Shown: piece by piece, positions 44,641 through 52,057 of the stretch
Layout: each line of letters begins with the position of its first letter
How positions within the stretch are numbered: position 1 is the first letter of the stretch
NCBI GenBank assembly: GCA_035308905.1
Contig: DATGFS010000072.1
Location: forward strand, 38,952 to 102,951
Source of the DNA: a bacterium
GTDB lineage: Bacteria > Sysuimicrobiota > Sysuimicrobiia > Sysuimicrobiales > Segetimicrobiaceae
Length of the DNA: 64,000 nucleotides
Direction of reading: 5' to 3'
Notes under the pieces: model-generated
What the model was told of the DNA's origin: nothing
The model's database searches: none
Seen by the model: the letters and a program-made list of their open reading frames with translations, nothing else
Position numbers and translations under genes: made by a program

Positions 44641-45567
44641 ATGAAGGTCTTTTGCGGCACCGCGAATCGCGGGCTCGGTGAGGAAATCGCCGCGGAACTG
44701 GGCTTTCCGCTCGGCCGGGTGACCATCCGGCGCTTCGAGGACGGCGAGATCTACGCACGCTACGACGAGAGCGTCCGCGGCGCCGACGCCTTCGTCATCC
44801 AACCCACCTGCCCGCCCGTCAATGAGAACCTGATGGAGTTGCTGGTGATGGTGGACGCGCTGCGGCGGGCGTCCGCGGGCCGGATCACGGCCGTGATCCC
44901 GTACTACGGCTACGCGCGGCAGGACAAGAAGCACGGGCCCCGGGAGCCGATCACCGGCCGGCTCGTCGCGGACCTGCTGCAGAGCGCCGGGGTGGACCGC
45001 GTCCTTGCGCTGGATCTCGACGCGGATCAGATCGAAGGGTTTTTCAGCATCCCGGTCGACCATCTGCGCGGCCTCGCGCTTTTCGCCGACTACCTTCGGG
45101 GACGCGATCTCGGGCCCGGCGTCGTTGTGGCCCCCGACGACGGCGCGGTCAAGACCGCCCACCGGCTGGCCGAGCGGCTGCATCTGCCGCTCGCGGTGGT
45201 GTTTCAGCGCCGTGTCGAGGCGGTGAAGCAGGTCGTGCAGGTGGTCGGGGACGTGACAGGCTGCGTCCCGATTCTCATCGATCGCATGATCACGACGGGC
45301 GGCACCATCCGTGCCGCGCTCGACGCGCTGGTCGCGGCCGGGGCGAAGCCGGAAGCGTACGTCTGCGCCACGCATCCCGTCTTCATCGAAGGCGCGGCGG
45401 GGGCGCTCGCGCGGCCGGACATCCGGGAGCTCGTCGTGACGAACACGATCCCGATCGCGCCCGCGACGCACATCCCGCAGCTGCACGTGCTGTCCGCAGC
45501 GCCGCTGTTCGCGCAGGCGATGCGCAGCATTCACCGGAACGAGTCGGTCAGCACGCTGTTCACGTAG
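44641..45567 (+). CDS. prs: ribose-phosphate pyrophosphokinase, divergent
   Basis: Makes PRPP from ribose 5-phosphate and ATP in canonical members; 308 residues. The fold signatures are clear: FCGTANRGLGEEIAAELG, RFEDGEIYARYDESVRG, NENLMELLVMVDALRRASAG, VIPYYGYARQDKKHGPREPI and LALDLDADQIEGFF. The catalytic loops deviate: the PRPP loop reads LIDRMITTGGT (around residue 212) where the family has DDMIDTGGT, the flexible loop has FQRRVEAVKQ in place of the usual DKRR, and the PPi loop is APDDGAVKTA. It may be a second or kinetically altered PRPP synthase. The ATG at 44641 follows GAGCGGGAG. Confidence 0.85.
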   Translation: MKVFCGTANRGLGEEIAAELGFPLGRVTIRRFEDGEIYARYDESVRGADAFVIQPTCPPVNENLMELLVMVDALRRASAGRITAVIPYYGYARQDKKHGPREPITGRLVADLLQSAGVDRVLALDLDADQIEGFFSIPVDHLRGLALFADYLRGRDLGPGVVVAPDDGAVKTAHRLAERLHLPLAVVFQRRVEAVKQVVQVVGDVTGCVPILIDRMITTGGTIRAALDALVAAGAKPEAYVCATHPVFIEGAAGALARPDIRELVVTNTIPIAPATHIPQLHVLSAAPLFAQAMRSIHRNESVSTLFT

Positions 45568-45590
45568 CGTTCGCTTCACGGCGGCCGGCC

Positions 45591-45630
45591 GCTGTGATTT
45601 CATCGCGGCCGGCGGCGGAGTCGGCCGGCG
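45591..45630 (+). repeat. dispersed palindromic repeat, family A, copy 3
   Basis: GCTGTGATTTCATCGCGGCC followed by GGCGGCGGAGTCGGCCGGC, between prs and gltX. It has the same order of elements as copies 1 and 2. Here it lies in non-coding DNA just upstream of the gltX promoter. Confidence 0.55.
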
Positions 45631-45673
45631 CACCGCCGGCCGGCGTTCGATCGGGCGCCGGTGGGGAGCGCGT

Positions 45674-45702
45674 TTGCGCCGTTCCGGGGACTTTGCTACG
45701 CT
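45674..45702 (+). promoter_or_regulatory. sigma-70 promoter of a leaderless gltX transcript
   Basis: TTGCGC (45674-45679), a 17-base spacer, then TACGCT (45697-45702). The ATG at 45709 begins six bases after the hexamer, the same geometry as prfB and the XRE gene. Confidence 0.6.
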
Positions 45703-45708
45703 CAAGAT

Positions 45709-47310
45709 ATGGCGGTTCGCACGCGCTACGCTCCCAGCCCCACCGGCTACCTCCACGTCGGGGGCGCCTGGATGGCCTTCTTCACCTGGCTGTTCACCCG
45801 CCACGAGGGCGGGCAGTTCGTGCTGCGCATCGAGGACACCGATCGCAGCCGGTCGACCGAGGCGTTCGAGGCCGCGATTCTCGAGGATCTGCGCTGGCTC
45901 GGCATCACGTGGGACGAAGGGCCGGACGTCGGCGGGCCCTTCGGTCCCTACCGGCAGACAGAGCGCACCGGCCTGTACCGCGAGCACGCGAAGATCCTGG
46001 TGGAGCGGGGCGCGGCCTATCCCTGCTACTGCCTGCCGGAAGAGCTGGAGGCCGAGCGGCAGCGCGCCGGGGCCGAGCACCGGCCGTACCGCTATTCGGG
46101 ACGCTGTCGCGACCTCACGCCGGCCGGCCGCGCCGAGATGGAAGCGGCGGGACGGCGGGCGACGCTGCGGTTCCGCGTCCCCCCGACCCACGGACCGCTC
46201 GTGGTCGACGACCTCGTGCTCGGCCGGGTCGAGTTCGCGGCCGGGGATCTGGACGATTTCATCATTCAGCGCTCGGACGGCACGCCGCTGTACAACTTCG
46301 CCAACGTGGTCGACGACCACAGCATGCGGATCACCCACATCACGCGCGGCGCGGAGCATCTCTCCAACACGCCGCGCCAGTTCCTGATGTACGAGGCGTT
46401 CGGCTGGGCGCAGCCCCGGGTCGCGCACTTCCCGTCGCTGCTCGGCGTCGACCGCAAGAAGCTCAGCAAGCGCCACGGCGATACCGCCGTGCGGGAGTAC
46501 AAGGCGCAGGGGTATATGCGCGAGGCGCTGGTGAACTTCTTCGCGCTGATGGGCTGGTACCCGGAGGACGGCCGCGAGATCTTCAGCGTCGAGGAGATGA
46601 TCGCGCGCTTTCGCATCGAGGACGTCGGGAAGAGCGGCGCCGTCTTCGACGCCCAGAAGCTCACCTGGATGAACGGCGTCTACCTCCAAGAGGCGCTTCG
46701 CCGGACGCCCGAGCGCGTCGTCGATCTCGTCGTCGAGGCACTGCGTGACGCCGGGCTGCTCGACGGCGACGCCCGCGCATCCCGCGGGGTAGTCCCCGAG
46801 GGGGGCGACGCCCGCGCATCCCTGGGCCTACGGCGTGAGCCACAGACGCGGCTAGTCCCCGAAGGGGGCGATGCGGGTCCGGCACAGCGCGCCTACGTGG
46901 CGCGGGTCGTCGCGATCATGGGCGAGCGCCTGCGGCTGCCGAAAGACGTCCTGACCTACGGCGATTTCTTTTTCCGGGATGAGATCGCCTACGATCCGCA
47001 GGCGGTGCGCAAGCAGTTCCATGGGGAGGCGACGGTCGCGATGCTCGGCCGCCTGCGGGACGCGCTCGCCCGCGTCGAGCCGTTCGAGGTCGGTGGGATC
47101 GAGAAGGCGGTGCGGAATACGGCGGCGGCCCTCGGAGTGGAGAGCAAGGACGTGATCCATCCGGTGCGCGTGGCCCTCACCGGGAAGACGGTCGGGCCGG
47201 GCCTGTTCGAGCTGATCGAAGTGCTCGGCAAGGAGCGTGTCCTCGCGCGCCTCGACCGCGCCACGCGCCTCGCGCAGGAGACCGTGCCTCACAGCGACGA
47301 GGCGCGCTAG
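45709..47310 (+). CDS. gltX: glutamate--tRNA ligase
   Basis: Charges tRNA-Glu (and, in bacteria lacking GlnRS, also tRNA-Gln). The class I signatures are RYAPSPTGYLHVGGA (HIGH region) and GVDRKKLSKRHGD (KMSKS region). The catalytic core also shows RIEDTDRSRSTEAFEAAI and YNFANVVDDHSMRITHITRG. At 533 residues it is about 40 longer than usual because of an in-frame insertion around residues 352-390 (DARASRGVVPEGG, then DARASLGLRREPQ and RLVPEGGDA) encoded by repeat family B, at a surface loop of the anticodon-binding half. The start is ATG 45709, with a leaderless promoter. tRNA-Gln(CUG) follows 39 bases after the stop. Confidence 0.95.
   Translation: MAVRTRYAPSPTGYLHVGGAWMAFFTWLFTRHEGGQFVLRIEDTDRSRSTEAFEAAILEDLRWLGITWDEGPDVGGPFGPYRQTERTGLYREHAKILVERGAAYPCYCLPEELEAERQRAGAEHRPYRYSGRCRDLTPAGRAEMEAAGRRATLRFRVPPTHGPLVVDDLVLGRVEFAAGDLDDFIIQRSDGTPLYNFANVVDDHSMRITHITRGAEHLSNTPRQFLMYEAFGWAQPRVAHFPSLLGVDRKKLSKRHGDTAVREYKAQGYMREALVNFFALMGWYPEDGREIFSVEEMIARFRIEDVGKSGAVFDAQKLTWMNGVYLQEALRRTPERVVDLVVEALRDAGLLDGDARASRGVVPEGGDARASLGLRREPQTRLVPEGGDAGPAQRAYVARVVAIMGERLRLPKDVLTYGDFFFRDEIAYDPQAVRKQFHGEATVAMLGRLRDALARVEPFEVGGIEKAVRNTAAALGVESKDVIHPVRVALTGKTVGPGLFELIEVLGKERVLARLDRATRLAQETVPHSDEAR
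46765..46871 (+). repeat. two tandem copies of repeat family B inserted in gltX
   Basis: Copy A (46765-46808) and copy B (46804-46871) both begin GGCGACGCCCGCGCATCC and end TAGTCCCCGA, then AGGGGGCGA or GGGGGGCGA. Copy B carries about 24 extra central bases. The reading frame is kept and no stop arises. The last part of each copy can fold as a CCCC/GGGG hairpin. Confidence 0.75.
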
Positions 47311-47325
47311 CCGGCCGCAGCCGCG

Positions 47326-47334
47326 TGGTATAAT
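47326..47334 (+). promoter_or_regulatory. extended -10 promoter of tRNA-Gln
   Basis: TGG followed by TATAAT (47329-47334), an extended -10 hexamer 15 bases before the tRNA 5' end. No recognisable -35 is present at 17 bases. Confidence 0.65.
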
Positions 47335-47349
47335 TGTGGTCGCAGCCGC

Positions 47350-47420
47350 TGGGGGATCGTCTAGCGGTAGGACGACGGGCTCTGGACCCGTTAGCGGGGG
47401 TTCGAATCCTCCTCCCCCAG
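47350..47420 (+). tRNA. tRNA-Gln (anticodon CTG)
   Basis: All four stems fold: acceptor TGGGGGA/TCCCCCA (47413-47419), D arm GTCT/GGAC around AGCGGTA, anticodon stem ACGGG/CCCGT with loop CTCTGGA (anticodon CTG), a four-base variable loop, and T arm GGGGG-TTCGAAT-CCTCC with one G-U pair. The discriminator is G47420, and CCA is encoded at 47421-47423. It lies at the left edge of a degraded genomic island; tRNA 3' ends are common integration targets, but no second copy of its 3' end was seen. Confidence 0.97.
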
Positions 47421-47459
47421 CCAAATTTTGGGCACTCATTTGAACCCCTCAGGGTGCGC

Positions 47460-47477
47460 GTCCCGCTGGCGGCCTGA
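47460..47477 (+). repeat. short direct repeat pair flanking the HNH-like fragment
   Basis: GTCCCGCTGGCGGC plus TGA occurs here and again at 47883-47900 in the same orientation, 423 bases apart. The HNH-like fragment lies between them. It may be the duplicated target of a small insertion, or chance in GC-rich DNA. Confidence 0.35.
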
Positions 47478-47529
47478 ACACCTGGCATCAACGGCACATG
47501 AGGGAGGCGGAAGGCCCGTTCTACCGGTG

Positions 47530-47754
47530 ATGCCAAAGGCGTGCGTCTTTTGCGATTCCACAGAATCCAAAATCACCGGGGAACACGTCATCACCGAATG
47601 GGTTGCCGGTCTCTTCCCCGAGGAAGACCAAATGAGGTACGGGATTGTCCAGGCGGACGGGTCCATGAAAGACACCCTGGGCACTCGGCTTCAACGCGCA
47701 CCCCGGGTTTTTGAAGATCACTTACCGAAATCTGGCCAAGGGATCACAGTGTGA
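47530..47754 (+). pseudogene. N-terminal fragment of an HNH-endonuclease-like protein
   Basis: 74 residues starting MPKACVFCDSTESKITGEHV then ITEWVAGLFPEEDQ. The CxFC...TGEHV...W pattern is the N-terminal zinc/HNH-like head of a family of roughly 300-residue proteins common in mobile regions. The frame closes at 47754 well before a full domain, and no continuation in other frames was recognised. It is probably a truncated relic carried by the island. Confidence 0.5.
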
Positions 47755-48090
47755 CATGGCCTCCCAAGTTGATCATCGGGGACACCAGTCCGTTGCGAGA
47801 TTTCTTTGGCGCGACGGAAAGAAAGACGGAGCAGGAGCCTCCGCCATAGCGGTTGACGAACCTCGATAGTGACGAGGATCGGGTCCCGCTGGCGGCATGA
47901 CCAGGGTAGGGACGTGGGCGGCGTAAATAATTTCCCACCATGAGCGCGGCCTTGGATAATCGCTGCCCGACGTGTGGTGCCCCCCGCCTCCAGCCGGGCT
48001 GCACTGGCACAGGCATCATCGTGACGTTTTCTTTACGAGACAATGTTACTGAAATTGTCTACAGAGGAATTCATCACCTCATGGGGGGGC
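47755..48090. other. 336-base stretch without a convincing gene
   Basis: Short open frames exist on both strands, but none has a ribosome binding site and a recognisable product. It contains the second copy of the 14-base direct repeat (47883). Base composition falls toward 50% G+C near 48000-48090. Confidence 0.5.
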
Positions 48091-48507
48091 ATGATGCGTC
48101 GGTTCTCACATACCGCGTTATTCGTGGCAGTAGGTATCGCGGTCGGGATGCTAAGCAGTCAGGCGCTGCGGGCGCAAACGCAGGCGGTCAGAAACACCCC
48201 AGTACTCCGAACGGAACTGACTGATTTTCAGGGCACGGAAGGGTATCTGAATGTGGTACAGCAAGATTCCGGGGCCGTCGGTCGCAAACAGTATCACACA
48301 GGCGATGTGTTCTTCTATGTCATTTCGGGCTCGATGAAGTTGGAGATGGACGGCAAACCCACGGTCACCATTGCCCAAGGTCAAGCATACCACCTTGTGC
48401 CAAAGACTGTGATCACTCCAGGAAATTCCAGTTCAACGGCTCCCGTCACATTCTTGGTCTTCGGGTTAGTCGGCAAGGGCCAAGCGCCGTCCGTACAAGT
48501 ACCCTAG
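48091..48507 (+). CDS. secreted cupin-domain protein
   Basis: 138 residues. The signal peptide FSHTALFVAVGIAVGMLSS ends near ALRAQ. The mature part is a compact cupin: QYHTGDVFFYVISGSMKLEM (a His, but a weak first motif), DGKPTVTIAQGQAYHLVPKT and ITPGNSSSTAPVTFLVFGLV. It is clearly lower in G+C than the backbone, consistent with transfer. ATG 48091 or the adjacent 48094 is the likely start, after a G-run. The substrate is unknown; similar exported cupins occur in soil bacteria next to transport or efflux genes. Confidence 0.7.
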   Translation: MMRRFSHTALFVAVGIAVGMLSSQALRAQTQAVRNTPVLRTELTDFQGTEGYLNVVQQDSGAVGRKQYHTGDVFFYVISGSMKLEMDGKPTVTIAQGQAYHLVPKTVITPGNSSSTAPVTFLVFGLVGKGQAPSVQVP

Positions 48508-48569
48508 TTGAAAAAACGGCGTCCCCGCCGGTGACACGCGAAATCCACCGGATGTGCCCGAGGCACGGG

Positions 48570-48968
48570 TCAAGGCACGCCCGAAACATAACCTAACGCC
48601 CGGCCGTCGCCGGAATCGAGCCCTGATCGCTTCCTGCGTGCCACGGGAACGAGCACGTGCATTTTCGTGCCCGCGCCCTCCCTCAGCCATGTATCTGATT
48701 GCGCCGAACTGCACGCCGCTGCAAACTCCGCATTTTTCAAGGGTTCGGAGGGTTGCCCAGACTGCACGGGACTGCGTGTCGTGGCACCCTGCGGAGCGCC
48801 GGACAAGTGCAAATTGAGTGCAGTCTCGAAGCCCTCCGGGAACACCAACTCGTCGATCCACTCGACCTGCTGGCGAGGAAGCGATTCCATTAGGTGTCCG
48901 TAGACCGTGAACGAAAATGCCGGGCTATGGTGTCCCATCTGACGGGAGACGTACAGCGGATTCTTACC
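48570..48968 (-). pseudogene. tyrosine integrase, C-terminal remnant 1
   Basis: The minus-strand frame shows GKNPLYVSRQMGHHSPAFSF then TVYGHLMESLPRQQVEWID, the end of a phage-type integrase: the His of the GHHS box and the nucleophilic Tyr in VYGHL are present. Everything upstream (Arg I, the HxxR box and the DNA-binding half) is missing, and the frame before GKNP is unrelated. The C-terminal tail is unusually long. It is a dead integrase near tRNA-Gln. Confidence 0.7.
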
Positions 48969-49143
48969 CGCCGTGATGGGCGCGACCTCCCTCTCACCGA
49001 TGAACCGGCCGCTCACGCGCTTAGCGATGGCATAGGAGACCTTTGCGAGCCGAGGCCGACGCGGAATATGCGGAGACTCCGCACGATGTCCAAGGGACCG
49101 CTGCTCGTTCGAACACTCGGCTGAGTGCCTGAGTCCGGTCTGG

Positions 49144-49183
49144 GCACCGTGCGTTCGTGGGCATGATCGGATACGCACGGTGC
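49144..49183. repeat. 11-bp inverted repeat upstream of the 21-residue peptide gene
   Basis: GCACCGTGCGT (49144-49154) and ACGCACGGTGC (49173-49183) are exact complements around an 18-base loop. It ends about 30 bases before the peptide start and could be an operator or a leader hairpin. Confidence 0.55.
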
Positions 49184-49213
49184 GAAGACTCGCGACGAGG
49201 GAGGGACCGTGAA

Positions 49214-49279
49214 ATGTTCCTGCTCCTGGTGCTCATCGGCGTAGTGTTGTGGGCAACGGGCCACATGCTCTTGCGCTGA
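49214..49279 (+). CDS. 21-residue hydrophobic membrane peptide
   Basis: A complete small frame, ATG 49214 to TGA 49279, encodes MFLLLVLIGVVLWATGHMLL plus R, a single membrane-spanning helix with a terminal Arg. It has a strong ribosome binding site (GGGAGGG, 8 bases upstream), an inverted repeat upstream and an intrinsic terminator 34 bases after the stop, so it looks like a self-contained unit. Candidates are a type I toxin-like peptide, a regulator of a membrane protein, or a shortened member of the small DUF5670-like membrane proteins. Protein evidence is absent. Confidence 0.45.
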   Translation: MFLLLVLIGVVLWATGHMLLR

Positions 49280-49312
49280 AGTAATCCTGTACCTTCGAAT
49301 GGTCGGAAGTGA

Positions 49313-49347
49313 AGAGAGGCCAGGGACGACCCGGGCCTCTCTATTTT
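49313..49347 (+). terminator. intrinsic terminator after the 21-residue peptide gene
   Basis: AGAGAGGCC (49313-49321) and GGCCTCTCT (49334-49342) form a perfect 9-bp stem followed by ATTTT. There is no other plus-strand gene immediately upstream. Confidence 0.7.
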
Positions 49348-49389
49348 CGAAAGGAAATCTGCCGCTACACTACGCTGTGCCGTCGGGCC

Positions 49390-49528
49390 ACCCGCCGAAA
49401 GACGTGCCCGTTTCGGACCGTGCCGGACCTGCGGGACGATTTCCGGGACCTGCCCAACGTGTCACCCGTGTGGGTGCGGCCGGCCGTGGTCGTCCCGATC
49501 GGTTACCGTCAGCGCCTGCGGCACGCGA
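49390..49528 (+). pseudogene. DNA-ligase C-terminal fragment, copy 1
   Basis: The plus frame reads RRKTCPFRTVPDLRDDFRDL then SPVWVRPAVVVPIGYRQRL, the OB-fold tail of a LigD/LigC-type ATP-dependent DNA ligase. It is closely similar in DNA and protein to the fragment at 53619-53981 but shorter, and it degenerates after RHA. No ligase catalytic domain is nearby. Confidence 0.6.
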
Positions 49529-49593
49529 TATCGTCCGGCGGTCTGTGGGCGAAAAGTCTATTACGACAGCGAACCTCTGACGCTTGATTTACG

Positions 49594-50004
49594 CTATCGC
49601 GGCTGCCCGTCGCGCGGGTCTCCACTCACTCGTACTTGATCACGGATTTGGTGCGCAAATTCTGCCGCTCCATAGCAGCGGAACTTGAACTCCGCGCCAT
49701 CCCGAAGTGCCACGGTCACGATGCGCATGGCGACTCCGAAGTGATCGATGACCGCCGCAATGTCGGCCAAAGGTACGCGACGGCTCATATCGCCTTTGTG
49801 CGTGAATCGGTTCAGTGCATTTGGTCGGAAATCGAGACAATCGGGCAAGAGATACATGGTGCCACCGACCCATAAGCCCCTGTTACGTGCTTTGATGAAT
49901 TTGAGAGCGATCCCCACCTCCGCGTCCATTGGAAATCCTAACTCTGCAGATGCGATAAGGGCGTTTACCGCCCTCTTGGCAATAATGTTCCCTGCCGCGT
50001 CCAT
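49594..50004 (-). CDS. GRAM/PH-like domain protein
   Basis: 136 residues. The middle and end show a GRAM-type pattern: GLWVGGTMYLLPDCLDFRPN, SRRVPLADIAAVIDHFG, RIVTVALRDGAEFKFRCYGA and AEFAHQIRDQV. GRAM/PH-like domains bind lipids or act as small adaptor folds in bacteria. There is no membrane segment or signal peptide. The start is uncertain because no ribosome binding site precedes ATG 50004. It is downstream of a secreted-protein gene on the same strand. The function is unknown. Confidence 0.55.
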   Translation of the reverse strand: MDAAGNIIAKRAVNALIASAELGFPMDAEVGIALKFIKARNRGLWVGGTMYLLPDCLDFRPNALNRFTHKGDMSRRVPLADIAAVIDHFGVAMRIVTVALRDGAEFKFRCYGAAEFAHQIRDQVRVSGDPRDGQPR

Positions 50005-50034
50005 TGAAGAGCCGATCCCTATCCTCGTGACGAA

Positions 50035-50379
50035 CTAGTAATTCGCATCGAGGTTGTACCTGCAGGTGTCCAGATCTCGACGGGTGCTGCGGTGCTCGTT
50101 CGTGTAGACGAGCCTAATATCTTCGGCACAGCCCTCACGAATAGTGAAGGTTTGATAATGCCCCGGGGTGATGTAGTAGTCACCGAGAAGATTTCGCCCC
50201 CAACTGTCTCGATCCACCCCGCTGATGTAGACCGCGCTGATCGTGTGGTCACCGTAGTTGTTGATCCTGAATGAATGCTCAGCGAACGCCGGAGAAGGCC
50301 GGGTGAAGATTGTCGCAGCGGCAACGATGAACGCTGCGGTAGTAACCTTGGCCAACCAGCCTTGGCGAAGCCGATACAT
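50035..50379 (-). CDS. small secreted protein of a widespread uncharacterised family
   Basis: 114 residues. A signal peptide (VTTAAFIVAAATIFTRPSP, cleavage near AFAEH) precedes a compact domain: FRINNYGDHTISAVYISGVD, DSWGRNLLGDYYITPGHYQT and REGCAEDIRLVYTNEH ending DLDTCRYNLD. The WG.(D/N)LLG and two-Cys pattern recurs in many short secreted proteins of alphaproteobacteria and others, but the role is unknown to me. The start at ATG 50379 has AGGGGG upstream. It lies just upstream of the GRAM-like gene. Confidence 0.6.
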   Translation of the reverse strand: MYRLRQGWLAKVTTAAFIVAAATIFTRPSPAFAEHSFRINNYGDHTISAVYISGVDRDSWGRNLLGDYYITPGHYQTFTIREGCAEDIRLVYTNEHRSTRRDLDTCRYNLDANY

Positions 50380-50515
50380 ACCTGCCCCCTTTTTGACCCA
50401 GTGATTCCACCCTGTAGGGTCCCCCCTCGGATTTTCAGTTTGACGTGTGCATTCCCCTTTTCTCTGCGGACCACATGGCTTGGTGGGCAGGCCGGTGGCG
50501 ACCGAGAGCAGAGGC

Positions 50516-50797
50516 TCACCCGTCCAGCCGCTCACCTATCCCGGCGTACGCGTTCGGCATCAGGCGCCCGTACCGATTCAGTGGTGTCATTATGGATGTG
50601 TGACCGCACCGAGCCTGGATGGCCTTGGGGTGCACCCCGGCGGCTATGAGCAAGGCGACGTGCGTATGTCTAAGATCGTGAAACCGAACGTCCTGCGGCA
50701 AGCCTGCGAGGGTCAGGTGCCGCTTGAACGCCGGGGCAATGTTGTCCGGTTCTAGGGTGTCCAGTATGGACGAGGTGTTGACACTTTTGTCCTCCAA
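50516..50797 (-). pseudogene. tyrosine integrase, C-terminal remnant 2
   Basis: The minus frame of 93 codons reads LPQDVRFHDLRHTHVALLIA, then GVHPKAIQARCGHTSIMTPL and NRYGRLMPNAYAGIGERLDG. The HxLR box, the GHTS histidine and the catalytic Tyr in NRYGRLM are all present, but the N-terminal DNA-binding half and Arg I are absent; upstream the frame meets IS-derived sequence. It is a different integrase lineage from remnant 1. Confidence 0.75.
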
Positions 50798-51184
50798 CCG
50801 TCGTCCTCAATTGCTCTCAGCTGGCCTTGCAAGCCATGTCGTCTGAGGATCGCGTAGACGCCCGAGGCGCTGTTGTGCCAGCCACCCCACAGGGCTACCG
50901 CAATTGCATCGCGATCAGCGCCGGGCCGTGCGCCGGCCACAGCAGAGCGTAGGCCAAGACTTGGTGCTCCAGGGCCGGGGATCGCTTGCCGCGGCCAGTG
51001 GGTCGGCTGGCTGGGCCGCGGCCGCAGTCCGACGGCACCGTAGCGCAGATACCGTCGGCGCCATTCGGTAGGAGAGCGTCCGGGAGATCCCGGCTTCCCG
51101 ACAGGCCTGGGTCACATTGCCGAGCAGGGCGGCGTGTTGCAAGATCGCCACGCGATGACGGCGAACGCTGTCCTCGAGGGTCAC
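50752..51184 (-). pseudogene. frameshifted IS481-type helix-turn-helix transposase fragment
   Basis: From GTG 51184 (strong GGAGGAGGA site) the frame reads VTLEDSVRRHRVAILQHAAL, then LGNVTQACREAGISRTLSYR, the usual N-terminus of these HTH/integrase-core proteins. At about 51061-51066 one extra base breaks the frame; the next frame continues WRRRYLRYGAVGLRPRPSQP and, after a gap, WHNSASGVYAILRRHGLQG. The DDE core is missing; homology stops where integrase remnant 2 begins. Confidence 0.7.
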
Positions 51185-51598
51185 GCTGTTCCTCCTCCTC
51201 TTTCCGACACCCGCCAGGTATCGGTTGGAGGATTCGGAGGCTGGGGCGTCCATGAAGATGGCCGCCCGTATTACGGCGGGCCCTACCACCCGAGTGTGTT
51301 CAAGAGCCACAGACGGCCGATCAACGAGCATCTGAGCGAGTGGGGCATGGAGCGAGTCGAAGAGATCGGCTTTGTCGTCGCTCACCACTCGGGCGGCTTC
51401 GTAAACGGCATCGTCGTGCGGCTCCTGAGGGGCGAAGAAGACGTCGAGGCATTGGTGGCGCGGGTGATCGAGGCCCGGGCGCACCTGGCGAAGACGGACG
51501 GGCCGCTGAGCGTCATCGTGTCGGGCTGGCGGAGGCGGAGGCCGCCGGAGCCGACCGCAAGCGTATCGCCACCTGCAGACGACTACGAGGGAAGGTGA
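51134..51598 (+). CDS. hypothetical protein
   Basis: Not recognised. The part beyond about residue 30 looks protein-like (GGFGGWGVHEDGRPYYGGPY, EEIGFVVAHHSGGFVNGIVV, DVEALVARVIEARAHLAK) and codon third positions are GC-rich. The first 17 codons are antisense to the transposase fragment, so the true start is probably internal and is unclear. No membrane segment or cysteine motif is present. It may be a truncated island gene. Confidence 0.35.
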   Translation: MLQDRHAMTANAVLEGHAVPPPLSDTRQVSVGGFGGWGVHEDGRPYYGGPYHPSVFKSHRRPINEHLSEWGMERVEEIGFVVAHHSGGFVNGIVVRLLRGEEDVEALVARVIEARAHLAKTDGPLSVIVSGWRRRRPPEPTASVSPPADDYEGR

Positions 51599-51795
51599 TC
51601 CACGTCCCGCAGAATCGCAACAGCAAACGGAAGCGGCCGACAGGCACATTATCGCCACTAGGGGTCCGGGGTCCGTTCGGCGGCTGGCGTGTCGTCGATC
51701 GGACGCAGGAGGCCATCGAGAGGGGCGTCGCCTACATCCTTACGGGGCAGCACCTGGGGCCAGCGCGGCGAGTCCGACAAGCCGGTCGCCAGGCG

Positions 51796-51984
51796 CTATG
51801 ACGGCTTGCCCTCGACGTGACGTTCCCCGGTAGGATCGCCTTCGGCCACGGGATAGACAGTCACTTGGTGGTGGCCCGTGGATTTCTCGTGGTCACGTTT
51901 GCCTTGGTCGGCCTGCGCCCGATGAACGGCATGCATATTCCACTGGCACTGCACGCAGGTGACCTGCCAGCCTCGTAGGGACAT
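51796..51984 (-). CDS. small putative zinc-finger protein
   Basis: 62 residues with RGWQVTCVQCQWNMHAVHRA and DHEKSTGHHQVTVYPVAEGD. The CxxC followed by spaced His residues resembles a C2H2-like zinc finger as found in small phage and actinobacterial proteins. The start at ATG 51984 is the Met nearest the motif. The frame upstream is Arg/Pro-rich and probably non-coding. It lies in the same direction as the next small gene. Confidence 0.4.
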   Translation of the reverse strand: MSLRGWQVTCVQCQWNMHAVHRAQADQGKRDHEKSTGHHQVTVYPVAEGDPTGERHVEGKPS

Positions 51985-52057
51985 AGAGTCGTCACCCTTC
52001 CACGGCGGGGGCTTTCCCGTCGATTTGGCCTTCGGGTGCCAACGGGTACTCGCACGA

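Noticed and set aside
47744..48043. A 99-codon minus-strand frame in the gap after the HNH-like fragment
   Set aside because: No ribosome binding site, no family resemblance, and a composition that looks translated from non-coding sequence.
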